Below are positions 13,646 to 26,029 of a DNA stretch of 64,000 nucleotides, piece by piece. Both the position numbers and the translations under genes were made by a program. How positions within the stretch are numbered: position 1 is the stretch's first letter; the number at the start of each line of letters is the position of its first letter. Location: positions 48,670,501-48,734,500 of the forward strand of contig NC_073637.1 of the NCBI RefSeq assembly GCF_029407905.1, read 5' to 3'. The notes under the pieces are model-generated. The model did no database searches, was not told the origin of the DNA, and worked only from the letters and a program-made list of their open reading frames with translations. The stretch is from Bubalus kerabau. Taxonomy: Eukaryota; Chordata; Mammalia; Artiodactyla; Bovidae.

Positions 13646-16600
13646 TGGCCAATGGAAACTCTACTCCTGACTCGGGGGACTGCACAGGACTGCTCCAGAT
13701 TCACCTCACTGGCTTCTATGTCCCAAGACTAGGTTGTGTACAGTTTAATTATGGAACATTAAATAATTATTTTTGAAATGATTGCTATGCAGGTTTAAAC
13801 TTTTTTAATGATCAAAACTATTAAAAACCAGAGTTCTTTCTTTAATCAAAATTGTGTTGGTTGTGAATATTTCAAAGTGGCTGCTCCTCACCCTACAAAC
13901 AGCATTGCTGTGGGTCACCCAGAGTGCCCAAAAGTTACAAAAAGCTCAGACTCCATGGAAAACACCCTGAGTCAGTCTCTCCTGTGTCAAGAAATAGCCA
14001 AGCATACCTGAGACAGGTTCCCTCTTCAACTTTGCCAGTGCAGATTGCTTTCCATTTTGAATTTGCAGATCCACTTAAACTTTTATCTCTAAATATCGCA
14101 GCATGGGAGAAGGTATTATGACCTCCAAGTAGACAGTTCTAACTTAAAACTTTATATTTGGGGAGTACGGTCATCTTTTTCACTGGGAGAGGTGGGGGAA
14201 TTAGTACCAAGAAGACTTTAGTGTAATTAAGAAATGTGCAATTTGCACAAGGAACCATGCAAACATTCACCAGCATATTAATGAGGTGGAAATACTGACC
14301 CATAATAGTTATCCAGTGCTTTTCAGGGAGATGGGCGAGATTACACATTCAGCCACTGACACAAGTCTACTTAACGCTGGGAAAGGCTTTGGCTTAGAGG
14401 CAAAGAAAGAAGGAATGTGCTGGTGGCACAAGCAGAAGTCACAAGACAAGTTCTTCCGTGGTTGAGTGGCCCGAAGTTTCAGAGTCTTTACTATTGAGAA
14501 AGAAATGATAATGTCTAAATTCTCAGCACTGAACTTGAGGACTGCTGAGGAGCGTATCGCACCACTGGGACCCTGATACCATTTTTAGCCAAACACTGTT
14601 GTGAGCAAGAATCTGGCAAACAAAATAATCAGGAACAAATGTGAAAGCCATTTTATTTCGTATTAATTTTTAAATCTGTAGTGTGGTTGTGCTTTTTCTT
14701 AAAAGAATATTTCTTTTCCTACAAATGCTGCTTTGGCTTCAGATTATTATAAAATTGCAATTACTTGCAATTACAAGCTGATATATCCCTTAACTCCAGT
14801 GTAAAAGATGGAGACTTCTGAAATGAAACGCTTGCTTCTACTTGGAAGAAGCAAGAGAGAATAGAGAAGAGAAAGACCTCTTATGCTAAATAAACAAGAA
14901 ATACTTTAAATTGTTTTGCCCCTCAACTATCATATATCTCATAAATTTTTTCCAGGATTGGGTGAGAAGAAAGTTTCATCACAGAATTGTGTTCAAATCA
15001 CTTCAGGTGTCTGGCTTGGGTCAGTGGAAACCGTAAATCCAGGAGACTTGAACTCATCCTTGTATTGTAGACATCTGGAAGAGAAAGAGGAACTTGCAAA
15101 GAGAATTGAAAGAGGGAGAGAGAGATGACTAAGTATGCTATCTGGTGAGAGAGCAAGATCCAAAGCCCGCGTGTCCTGATTCTGTGTTGTGAGTGGTACA
15201 CAGGCAATGAACTTCAATGAAAGATGGTCTTTTCTCTGCAGCCTTGTGACTCAGAAGAGCTCCCTAAATCTCTCATTCAACTTGACCCAGCCATAGCCCA
15301 CTCCCATACATATGACTTCTTCTGCATAGTGGATGTGACTATCTCTTAGGTGTTTATTGAAACATAATTCTTAGGTTCATGGTACTTGAACTTGTTTCCT
15401 TCTATTACATGCCCAAATATATTTCATGCTATTTAAGCTGTGTCACTCAGCAACCTAAAGGGTTGTCAATTAATCCTTATTCATCTGGCCTCTGCAAATT
15501 TGTATTTAATTCTTTAGGTTTTCCAAATAACCCCTGTATCTTATCTTTCTTCTTTGCGAAAATGATTGCAATGTTTTGTTCAACGATCCCAAGTTGACTT
15601 GAAACTCAAGTTGTCATCTTGGCTTTCATATCTGTGTCCTTCATTGTACCAGCCAGTCACATGGATGGACCTAGGGAATTGCTTTACGTGTCACAAAGTT
15701 CACAGGGCATATTCTCCACAATGTATGTTACATGAAAAAAAAAAGGTAATTATAAATGAAAACAGGGTCTGACATACTTTTTAGCCACTTGAAATCTCCA
15801 TGGTTTTATTTCATGTCATTCTCAGAGCACATCTCTTTAGAATGCTTGCTGGCATGTTATTTTCCCATTTGAAACCTACAGCTGGGAATTGAACAATGCT
15901 TGGCAAATCAGCGAGGCCCAACAGTAAGATGTAATTTTAATTCACTTAGGCAAGAGCTGTATTTCACTGCAGCAAGTTGACAAATCATAGCCATCTCTGT
16001 AGGATGTCAGGAGTTATCTCTCAGTCAACTTTAATGATAGCCAGGGGTCTCAAAGTCGGCCAACATGAATTGGGAAGGAGCCAAGACCAGAGAGTAGAGT
16101 GCCAACCACGTAATGAATTTCATGCAGAAACTCCGTAGAGGTCTCAGCCACTTATGATTCCCACACAGTATCTTTTTCCAGCTCCACGTTAGGACATATG
16201 ATCTTAAAAATATGTTTTTTTCTTTTTACTCTGGCTTATGTATTCATTTGAGAAGGCTTATAAGAATCAAATCAAGTTTACATATACATGAACCATATCA
16301 TCTTTGTTGGAAAAGCAAAATGACCCAAAATTGAGGCTGTAGAGAAAAAGCCATGAAATAATCATTGTAGCCATGTCACAAAAGATAACCTAGCTAGGAC
16401 ATACCTGGACATACCATATTGGCACACTTTCCAATAGGATGCTTCAGAAGAAGTAAAATATATGGCACGTGGAATTTTCTGTGCATGACACTAATTTCTT
16501 GTTCCAAATGGTGCTCAAAGAAGGATCAATCTCAATCGCTTCCTTCTATTTGTCTTTTGGGATGATTTTTGTTTTTCATTTACAGTAGGCTATGTTAGCC

Positions 16601-16655
16601 TTTATTTGAATGATTCTGGAAACCTGGTCATTTGAAGGAATGTTATGCTAGCTCA
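13646..16655. other. Downstream of EXT1, no gene recognised
   Basis: About 3 kb of AT-rich, mostly unique-looking DNA directly behind the proximal polyadenylation signal. It may hold a longer EXT1 3' UTR. A second AATAAA lies at 14889-14894. No coding exon, RNA gene or young repeat is recognisable. Confidence 0.6.
14889..14894 (+). promoter_or_regulatory. EXT1: Candidate distal polyadenylation signal
   Basis: AATAAA 1.4 kb after the EXT1 stop. Whether it is used cannot be told from sequence; hexamers like this also occur by chance in AT-rich DNA. Confidence 0.3.
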
Positions 16656-17905
16656 GATCCATTTAGTTCAGTCGCTCAGTCATGTCCAACTCTTCGTGAC
16701 CCCATGGACTGCAACACGCCAGGCCTCCCTGTTCATCACCAACTCCCACAGTTTACTCAAACTCATGTCCACTGAGTGGGTGATGCCATCCAACCATTTC
16801 ATCCTCTGTTGTCCCCTTCTCCTCATGCCCTCAATCTTCCCCAGCATCAGGGTCTTTACAAATGAGTCAGCTCTTCGCATCAGGTGGCCAAAGTATTGGA
16901 GTTTCAGCTTCAGCATCAATCCTTCTAATAAATATTCAGGACTGATTTTCCTTTAGGATGGACTGGTTGGATCTCCTTGGTGTCCAAGGGACTCTCAAGA
17001 GTCTTCTCCAACACCACAGTTCAAAAGCATCAATTCTGCAGCACTCAGCCTTCTTTATAGTTCAATTCTCAGATCCATACATGACTACTAGAAAAACACA
17101 GCTTTGACTAGACAGACCTTTGTTGGCAAAGTAATGTCTCTGCTTTTTAATAAGCTGTATAGGTTGGTCATAACTTTTCTTCAAAGGAGCAAGCATCTTT
17201 TAATTTCATGGCTGCAATCACCATCTGCAGTGGTTTTCAAGCCCCCCAAAATAAAGTCGGTCACTGTTTCCACTGTTTCCCCATCTATTTCCCATGAAGT
17301 GATGGGACCAGATACCATGATCTTAGTTTTCTGAATGTTGAGTTTTAAACCAACTTTTTCACTCTCCTCTTTCATCAAGAGACTCTTTAGTTCTTCTGCA
17401 CTTTCTGCCATAAGGGTGGTGTCATCTGCGTATCTGAGGTTATTGATATTTCTCCCAGGCATCTTGATTCCAGCTTGTGCTTCATCCAGTCCAGCATTTC
17501 CCATAATGTGTTCTGCATATAAGTTAAATAAACAGGGTGACAATATACAGCCTTGACATACTCCTTTTCTGATTTGGAACCAGTCTGTTGTTCCATATCC
17601 AGCTCTAACTGTTGCTTCTTGACCTGCATACAGATTTCTCAGGAGGCAGATCAGGTGGTCTGGTATTCCCATCTCTTTCAGAATTTTCCAGTTTGTTGCT
17701 ATCCACACAGTTGAAGGCTTTGGCATAGTCAATAAAGCAGAAGTAGATGCTTTTCTGGAACTCTCCTGCTTTTTTGATGATCCAGCGGATGTTGGCAATT
17801 TAATCTCTGGTTCCTCTGCCTTTTCTAAATCCAGCTTAAACTTCTGGAAGTTGACAGTTCACATACTGTTGAAGCCTGGCTTGGAGAATTATGGTAGTAG
17901 CCTTT
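16656..17905 (-). mobile_element. BovB (RTE) LINE fragment with reverse-transcriptase region
   Basis: The longest BovB copy in the window, 5'-truncated. The minus strand from 17798 down to 17181 reads 205 codons, including G-V-C-Q-G-C-I-L-S-P-C-L-F-N and Y-A-D-D-T-T, the reverse-transcriptase B' and catalytic Y-A-D-D motifs. Downstream (on +, 16680-16919) comes the family's C-terminal [14 protein letters not shown] stretch in another frame. The 3' end is the 'TTCAGTCGCTCAGTCATGTCC' unit (antisense). Confidence 0.95.
17181..17798 (-). pseudogene. Decayed BovB reverse transcriptase
   Basis: The open frame covers only the palm part of the enzyme, which in RTE elements copies element RNA at a nicked target. 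The Y-A-D-D aspartates (about residues 123-125) remain, but the N-terminal endonuclease is missing and the frame breaks near 17185, where the thumb/C-terminal part shifts frame. The 'ATG' at 17798 is not a family start; the similarity to BovB continues upstream to about 17900 in shifted frames. It is a dead copy, not a host gene. Confidence 0.9.
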
Positions 17906-18359
17906 CATAAAGTTTATTGAACTTTAATTAGGGGTGAGCGAATAGTTCTGGATACTGTTAGGTGGGGGAAAAAAGAGCTCTTGACTAAGAAGTAATGAAA
18001 TTTTAATCAAACCTGTTTAAAGGGTGGGGGTAAGGAGAAGGCAGCCCTGGCAGCTTAGAATCTAAATAAGCCTTGCTAGACCAGCTGAGTTATGGATGAA
18101 GAGCTGAGACAAACTTCCCAGCTCAGGTCTTCCCTCAGATCTCCAAGAGCTCCAGGTTTAAAAAGGACCAGTTATTACCATGAACTCTCAAAAATGCCCC
18201 TGCTTTCTAATAGTTAAGATAATTGACAAGCAGCCAGTACATCAGGGCTTCAGTTGTTCATGTGATTTACCTAATTTCCATTGGCTGCGATGAGGGACAA
18301 GAACCTTTCAGGTGGCTCTGTCATTCTTGGCCAGATTTAACCAAGAAAGCTCTTTTGCT

Positions 18360-18575
18360 GCTGGCCTCAGGTGGCTCAGACGGTAAAGCGTCTGCCTACA
18401 ATGTGGGAGACCCGGGTTCAATCCCTGGGTCGGGAAGATCTCCTGGAGAAGGGAATGGCAACCCACTCCAGTATTCTTGCCTGGAAAATTCCATGGACAG
18501 GGAAGCCTGGTAGGCTACAGTACATGGGTTCGCAAAGAGTCGGATACAACTGAGTGACTTCACTTTCACTTTCAT
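18360..18575 (+). mobile_element. Bov-tA SINE
   Basis: Well preserved: 'AGGTGGCTCAGACGGTAAAG', 'ACCCGGGTTCAATCCCTGGG', 'GTCGGATACAACTGAGTGAC', then 'TTCACTTTCACTTTCA'. Confidence 0.94.
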
Positions 18576-18954
18576 TCTCTCAGGCATGATTGAGAGAGAC
18601 AATGTTGTTCTGACTTCAGTTCTCAGTAAATGAGTATTAATACCAGCCTGTGCCTCCTTCCGTCTTAGAACTTCAGCAAGTACACATTCTGTTACTCCCT
18701 GTCTCCAAGTCTACTTTGAAAGAATGGGATCAAGCATCTAAGAACACTGTCTCTCCTGTCAGTTCAGTAATGCTGTCCAGAGGCTGTGGCTGGAAAAGCT
18801 GCTGTTTACAACATAATCTCGATAAGGAAAGTGACCCCTGAAAACCATCTCCCCTTTCGCTCTTTCCAAAAATCAAAGGATTTTATTGCTCTAATTTTTA
18901 CTTAGCAGGGAATATCTGTAGTTGTTACTAATTTAGAGTTCCAGGATGTTTCAG

Positions 18955-19178
18955 GGGCTTCCTGAAAGGCTCAGTGGTAAAGAATCTGCCTGCAATACAG
19001 GAGACTCGGGTTCTGTCCCTGGGTTGGGAAGATCTCCTAGAGAAGGGAATGGTTACCCACTGCATTATTCTTGCCTGGAGAATCCCATGGACAGAGGAGT
19101 CTGATGGGCTATAGTCTATGGGGTTGCAAAGAGTCGGACACGACTGAGAGACTAATACTTTCTCTTTTCACTTTCATG
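18955..19178 (+). mobile_element. Bov-tA SINE
   Basis: Starts 'GGGGCTTCCTGAAAGGCTCAG' (in part) and ends 'GGACACGACTGAGAGACTAA' plus a CTTT-rich tail. Confidence 0.93.
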
Positions 19179-19325
19179 CTGCCTATCAGGAGCCTAGATG
19201 AAATACCCGAATTTGGGACTCCATTGCCCAGTTCCAGAGGAGAGGGAGGCTGTAGTATTCTCTGGAAAAGTGACAAGTAGCAACCATCAAGAAAGCTGGC
19301 AGATTAGCACGGTCTCACCTTTGTT

Positions 19326-19540
19326 TAGGGTGACCTGGTGGCTCAGATGGTAAAGAATCCATCTGCAGTGTGGGAGACTTGGGTTCGATCCCTGGGTCGG
19401 GAAGATCCCCTGGAGGAAGAAATGGCAACCCACTCCAGTATTCTTGCCTGGAGAATTCCACGAACAGAGGAGCCTGAAAGGCTACAGTCCATGGGGTCAC
19501 AAACAGTTGGACAAGACTGAGCGACTTTCACTTTCATCTT
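19326..19540 (+). mobile_element. Bov-tA SINE
   Basis: Third Bov-tA in tandem orientation within 1.2 kb; ends 'GACTGAGCGACTTTCACTTTC'. Confidence 0.93.
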
Positions 19541-21810
19541 TGTTTAAAATCAAGTCAAGCTAGCCTTTCAGTCAGTCTATTTTTATAATGGTTTACCTTT
19601 TAGACCTCAAAGGCCATTTGATTTCTGCAGTAGTTCTCTGTTCTTCTTTTACAGGAATACATCCCTTTCCTTTCAATCGTAATTTTTATGACAATGAAAG
19701 CCATGCAGATGAACTGGTTACATGTAATGAACCTTGTATATTCATTTTGAGAAAAAGATGTATAGGATTGTTGAGGAGTAAAAGAAAGACATGGGAAACG
19801 AATTCTTTTAGGTGGCAAGTTGTAAAGAAGAAAGAAGTATATCTGATTTTGTATACGATGTACCTTTGGGACAGTTTTCTAATATGTTGCCAATGTTTTT
19901 TAGTAACATCACAGGTCTTTGCTGTAGTGTTTTCCCCATTTGTTATAGACTGTTATTGAACTAGTGCAATTAAGCCCTGAAGTGTGTGCATTGAGAGAGC
20001 CTGCGAGAAAATACAAAGCCATAGATCTTGATTTACTTCACTGACCTGTGTAACTTTATGTCTGGGTTTTCCCATCTGAGATAGTTTGTTTTATAGAGAG
20101 TGTCACCAAAGACTTTTTCCTTCCAATTTATGGAAGAAAAAAAAGAGACATTATTAATAAATGACATGACTTTTCATCTGTGTGGTTTTCCTTCCATCTT
20201 TTCTGTCGACTACAGAAAGATGTCAGTTCTAAGGAGGATTTGCTGCGCCAGGGAACACAAAGTGTGGTGGAGATTCTGGGGGAGATTGGAACATGAGGTT
20301 GGACCACGTGCACTGGGTGGAGGTCCAACTCTCACAGCCTGGCTGCAGCCCAGTGCCCAGCCTCCTGGGGAACATGGTCCTGCCAGCAGCAGCCGTCTCC
20401 CCGTCCAGATGCAGCTGGTACTGCTGGAAGCCGGCCAGGGTGAACAGTGATGATATGCCCAGTTCTCAGCATTCCTCCACATGGACTTGGGGACAACGTG
20501 GCAGGGCCTGGCCCCAGAGCATCTGGAGCCTGACAGCTGTGCCCATTACCCCCTTTGGTTTCAGCTGCTATGAAAAGGTCATGAATTTCTGGCTGACAAA
20601 GCATTTATTAGGCTGGCATTTCTCAAAAGAGTTTATAAATGGTTCCAGGTGTGAATGCAGCTCCCTGGTTCAAGACCACTGTAGTGAGGCTTTTATGACA
20701 ACAGTGATCCTCATCCTCATTCTGCTCTGTGCTCCTTCCTCTCTGTGTCTATTCCTTCCCTTCAGCCCTCTTTCTTTGGACATGTTTTAGAGAAAGGATA
20801 TCAGTTACCAATTCCATGTATTTGCAGGGTAGCAAGTTCCAGATTGTACATGGGGTGTTGATTTAAGACATCAGTGAGGTTTTATGTTCTGTATTTCAGT
20901 TTGTCCATCTGATTGGTGGCTAACGTGATGACTTCAGAATATTAATAGACAAATATTTTCTGAACAACTCTTATATACAGAACACTGTTCTAGGTGCATC
21001 CGAGAGAATAAAGATGGAAAAAGTCCTACTCTTTGCCCCAGTCAAGAAGTCAGGGTGAAGTTGGACCAGGCAAGTCTAAGGCAAGTCTTCTGAGGATGCT
21101 CAGAAACGAGCCGGCCAAGTCCCGGCTTCCAAACGGGAACGTGTTTGTGACAGTGCTGCTCGTGAAATCGCGCCACACGGTGTGGCTGGTGCTAGAATCG
21201 CTCCCACGTGTGAGGACAAACAAGAAGGCTTTTGAAGAAGTCCCTCTTAGGTTCTGGCCAACCCAGCATCACAGGTGTTTCAACAAATGCCATGGTGTGC
21301 AGAAATATCTCGAGCACACCTGCTTTACAAGTAGGAGCTGGTGTTGATTTATGGTCTGAGCATTTACACCAAGTCTACCCATGACAAAGGAAAACCAGAA
21401 GTTATTGTGGATACCTGCGTCATTCTGCACTGGTCTCCTCTAATGCTTACTGAATCTGATTTGCAGGAACTCAGAATGTAGCGGAAACAAATTAGGCTAT
21501 GATGCCTACTGTTTGAGGCTCAACTGTGCCTTGGAGGATAGCAAGAAGACATATACCCTATGCAGTGGATGCAAGGTTTTTATTTGCTTTTGATTTCACT
21601 TAACTGCCCAAGTGTCCTACGTAAAGTCACAGTTTCACACCTGGGTCTGAATCCTGATTCTGTCTCTTGGTAGTTCAGTGATCTTTCCTCTCTCCCTCAG
21701 TTTCCTTAGAATACTACTCTATACCTTATAGGGCTTTCAAGGGGACTAAATACGTTAATCAATAAAACATTCTTAAAACAGCACATGGTATATAATAAGT
21801 ATGTGACTCG
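19541..21810. other. Unique-looking stretch with GC-rich and CpG-dense blocks
   Basis: No repeat or gene is certain here. Two parts stand out: a GC-rich block at about 20200-20560 and a CpG-dense block at about 21103-21211 (see findings). An L2-like piece lies near 20940-21020 and a MIR-like piece near 21640-21800. Confidence 0.5.
21640..21800 (+). repeat. MIR-like SINE remnant
   Basis: Shows 'GGGTCTGAATCCTGATTCTG', 'CTCCCTCAGTTTCCTTAGAA' and 'CAGCACATGGTATATAATAAG', the order of a sense MIR. Confidence 0.6.
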
Positions 21811-22019
21811 TGGGCTTCCCTGGTGGCTCAGTGGTAAAGAATCAGCCTGCCAGTGCAGAAGACACAGCTTCTTCCATCTCTAGGTTGGGAAGATCCCCTA
21901 GAAAAAGAAATGGCAACCCACTCCAGTCTTCTTACCTGGGAAATCCCATGGACAGAGAAGCCTCTGGGCTATAGTCCATGGGGTCGCAAAAGAGTCGGAC
22001 ATGACTTGGCGACTAAACA
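21811..22019 (+). mobile_element. Bov-tA SINE
   Basis: Starts 'GGGCTTCCCTGGTGGCTCAG' and ends 'GACATGACTTGGCGACTAAAC' with a CAACAAAAAA tail. Confidence 0.93.
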
Positions 22020-23255
22020 ACAACAAAAAAATGTATATAACTCTTAGCTATTATTAATACTCAATATTTTTGCAAAATGGCTTTTTTTAGGAATCTTTCT
22101 CTGTCTTAGAATCTAAGCCTATTAAAGAGTAAACAGTCTTAGTTTAATGTTTAGGGTGTTAATATTGATGAACTGGCTTTTCTACTCCCACAGGCACCTC
22201 TTGTTTTCAACTGCAATCATGTCTTGGTGTCTATCATCATGAAATCCTCCTAGCATTCAGGAATGGGCAGTCTATCAGCGGAAATTGTGCAGACTCAAGT
22301 TTTGATGTCCTGGCTGAACTTTGAGGAATGGTCTGTTTTTTATTCTCATTTAATAAAGTATAGTTGTGGTAGCTCAAGACGAAAATGAAGTTCGGGTGCC
22401 AAATATTATTGTTTTTTTCTTGGTGGCTTCAATTGTGTTAAGAAAGAAAACATGCTCTTGCCAAAATATAAAGTATTTGCCAAGTTTGGATTTTTCTTCC
22501 AAACTGAACTGCAAATAACCTGCTTTCCTTGGCTAAATCTACTTAAGAAATAAACTTAAAATGTGTCTTTAATCAGATAGGACCAGATCATTACATCTTA
22601 GGATTTAAGAGAAAAGTTAAACTATGAAGACGGGGACTTAGGGGCTATTTTAACTGCTCCCCAAAGGTCCATATACACATATTGTTTTATAAGATGCTTT
22701 AAAAAAGTTAATATATAGTGAACATATTTCCACACATTCAATCATCTTGAAGAGTCAGAATGTAATGAATACACAGAACTCCCTTGTATGACTATTCCAC
22801 TTTTTTTTTAACCTAATTCCTAACTATTGGATATTTAGGTATTAATTTTCTTACAATTATGTGTAAGTATTGTAATCATCATTTGATCAATGTGGTGTAT
22901 GCTGTGGTAAATATTCTTAAGATAAATCTTTGTTCATACCCATGACCATTATCTTAGGATAAAGCGTAGACAAAAATTGACAAGTCAAATGTTATAAACA
23001 TTTTAAAGCCATGTGCTACATATTCACAGATAATTTCAATATATGATAATGGCTACTGAAGGGAAATTTAAATTAACCCAATAAAAAGCTATGTAGAAAA
23101 AATCATAATAATTGCAGTTTGGCAGCTAAAATGTTTATTAAAATGGAGTCCATGGAGGCAAAAGTAATAAAGGGTAATCTTCAGTGCTCAGAAAAAGAAT
23201 TGAATATTATTCTTCTGGAGGGACAAATTTATTGGTATTAGCCCTCTTGTTGCTA
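22020..23255. other. AT-rich stretch, probable old LINE remnants
   Basis: No gene. The part about 22700-23030 has wording like an antisense old L1 ('TATGACTATTCCACTTTTTT', 'GGATAAAGCGTAGACAAAAA'), but is too diverged to be sure. Confidence 0.35.
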
Positions 23256-23985
23256 ATATGATAAAAGTGAAAGAGGAGAGTGAAAAAGTTGGCTTAAAAC
23301 TCAGCTTTCAGAACACTAAGATCATGGCATCTGGTCCCATCACTTCATGGCAAGTAGATGGGGAAACAGTGTCAGACTTTATTTTTTTGGGCTCCAAAAT
23401 CACTGCAGATGGTGACTGCAGCCATGAAATTAAAAGGCACTTACTCCTTGGAAGAAAAGTTATGACCAGCCTAGACAGCATATTAAAAAGCAGAGACATT
23501 CCTTTGCCAACAAAAGTCTGTCTAGTCAAAGCTGTGGTTTTTCCAGTAGTCATGTATGGGTGTGAGAGTTGGACTATAAATAAATCTGAGCGCCCAAGAA
23601 TTGATAGTTTTGAACTGTGGTGTTGGAGAAGACTCTTGAGAGTCCCTTGGACTGCAACAAGATCCAACCAGTCCATCCTGATTAGGAGATCAGTCCTGAA
23701 TATTCATTGGCAGGACTGATGCTGAAGCTGAAATTCCAATACTTTGGCCACCTGATGTGAAGAACTGACTCATTTGAAAAGACCCTGATGCTGGGGAAGA
23801 TTGAGGGCATGAGGAGAAGGGGACAGCAGAGGATGAGATGGTTAGATGGCATCCCCAACTTAATGGACATGAGTCTGAGTAAACTCCGGAAATTGGCTAT
23901 GGACAGGGAGGCCTGGCGTGCTGCTGTCCATGGGGTTGCAAAGAGTTGAACACAACTGAGCGACTGAACTGAACTGAACTGAATG
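23256..23985 (+). mobile_element. BovB LINE fragment (3' end)
   Basis: Starts in the coding part after the Y-A-D-D block and encodes 153 open codons (23258-23719) with K-I-T-A-D-G-D-C-S-H-E-I-K and M-Y-G-C-E-S-W-T-I. The remaining 3' part is frameshifted. It ends in a short ACTGA repeat (23964-23984) instead of poly(A), as usual for BovB. Confidence 0.95.
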
Positions 23986-25830
23986 ATGCCCTCTTTTTGC
24001 ACGCTGAAGATTTTTCTTTTCTAGGTAACATGTGCCTTATGTCTTGTCTTTAGGTTGAAATAAGAAGTTAAGACAAAGCTTCCTTCTCATATATGGTCTT
24101 CATCCTTCTGGTAATATCCACATCAATTACATTTTAATGAAAGTATTTTAACTGCCATCCTCCTTGGCAGCTGCTGCTGTTGTCTTCCAGTATCAGCCTG
24201 TTTTGCTTTTAAGGGAACCCAGCCCTCTTCCTTCTTAGGTCCTATCATTTATATGATGCTGACCCCACCCTTTGTCATAACTCAAGGGTAGTTGTGTGCC
24301 TGTCAGGTCATTGAGACCCAGTTCTAAATCATGCATTGGCACTTTTAAGAAGGAGGTACCATCTTTCTTTTAGCATTATGTGCATAGTGTAAGGCAGTAA
24401 GAATCACACTAACAATACAACAAAGGTAGATGTGTTGGAGAGGCATTTAGCATACCTCAAAGGAGACTTTGTTGGCATTGAAGATATGCGTTTAAGAGAA
24501 TAAATAGCAATTTAACAGAAAAGAGTAAAAAGGGACATGGACCCAAATACCTTCCATCAGAATTATGTACAGAGAGAAAAGCCAGACCCTAGATCTATAT
24601 GAAAACATCATCATAACATGAAGATTTTGTTAGTTCAGCTCAGGATGACTGCTTGGCTAACAGTAAGTAGTACTCCCAGCAAAAAGTAAAGTAAGTAGGT
24701 AAGTAATAACAACAATAATAGTTGCCTTGAGTCCCATTTTCTTTGCTCCTAATGCAAAAGTTTTGGTTGCAAACATGGAATTGAGGGTCAGAACTGATTC
24801 TGCAGCATTTAACCAGAGAAGGTATGCAGAGGGGAGCGGAAAGCCTATGCTTCTCAAAATCTTTAGGAAAGATCTTGCTCTAAAGACTTCCAACGTGGAA
24901 AAACTAGCATTTCATTTCTGATTAGGATGTAGAAAGTTGCCAAAGACTGTCACACTCATCCTTCCAATGAGTACAAGTCCGATAAGCTACATGTCATAAT
25001 AATTGAAAGCCTGACAGAAAGATGAAGATGCAAAAACACTGAAATGAACTAAATCTTAGGAAGAGATAATCTATTCTTAGGAGAAGAGTTATCCCGTGGC
25101 TGCTTTCATTCTTGTAGTACCAGAAATTGTTTTCCATCGGAGAGGGGGGTAATGAGAAAACCAGGTGAACTGCTCGTAAACTTTTAGTGGCCATGTATGG
25201 GTTGGCATGAGGGGTTCAGATTCCTAGGCGACACAGTTGCCTGTTGAGCTGTGCCCATCTACCAGTTCTTTCCTGGGAGAGCCTCACCAATTGTATGCAG
25301 CAGGAAAATGAATGTAGATGCAGAGCAGGAGGATTGAGAGAATTCCCCTGGAGGCATGCTGGCTCTTCTCTGGGTGGAAGGTAATGGCCCACCAGTACCA
25401 TAGAGGAGGGCAGAAACGCAGAGCATCCTTTCCACCCTGAGACATAGAAACCGAAACAGTGCGAGGCAGTGGGCCACCGAAGATGGGGTGGGGGAGTGGA
25501 AGCAGGAAAGCTGAGAGAGGTCTCCCCCTGGAGCACACAGAACCCCCTCAGGATTCACTGACCTTCCACTGAGGACATGGCAGTGGCCAACAGAGGCTGA
25601 AGGTGAGGCCAGGAAGAAAAATCTTCAAGTTCATGGGACCCCCAGCAAGTACAAGGCAATGACTCCCCACATCTTTGCATAGACATAAGGTAAGTGATAT
25701 TTAATGTAAAATTAATATGTTCATTTTCTTATTGCCTTATAACTTGACTTTCAAAAAATTCCTTTCTGTACAGTAGGTTTCTCTCTCAAAATTGGAGAAA
25801 CTGCATATCAGCCTAGAATCACAGATAAGT

Positions 25831-25880
<50 letters not shown>

Positions 25881-26029
25881 CACACTTCAATACATCTTGC
25901 ACAGAATTTTCTACACAAATTCTTAGGCAGTGATGATGATGCAGAAACACCTCATACAATTCTTGCCAAACAGTTATTGGATTTTTCACATGAAGACACA
26001 CACACACACAAATGAGTTTATTAACTGTA
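23986..26029. other. No gene recognised
   Basis: Mixed unique sequence. A GC-rich portion at 25230-25620 keeps several overlapping minus-strand frames open, but the three frames encode unrelated text and I recognise no protein. A TA/CA microsatellite lies at 25833-25880. Confidence 0.5.
25833..25880. repeat. Compound (TA)n-(CA)n microsatellite
   Basis: About 14 TA units (25833-25860) run directly into 10 CA units (25861-25880). Likely length-polymorphic. Confidence 0.97.

Noticed and set aside
18400..18440. tRNA-like A/B-box sequence (here and in all Bov-tA and CHR copies)
   Set aside because: These are heads of tRNA-derived SINEs; no cloverleaf with an intact anticodon arm is present.
20100..20790. 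Overlapping plus frames of 116 and 165 codons as a gene
   Set aside because: No recognisable domain, no supporting splice structure. Kept only as an unexplained GC-rich block.
21240..21275. 'GGCCAACCC' near the CpG block as a mariner end
   Set aside because: Only about ten bases resemble a ruminant mariner terminus and no inverted partner is visible.
25216..25558. Three overlapping minus-strand frames of 84-106 codons
   Set aside because: All three frames are open because the stretch is GC-rich; they encode unrelated sequences and there is no splice or start context.
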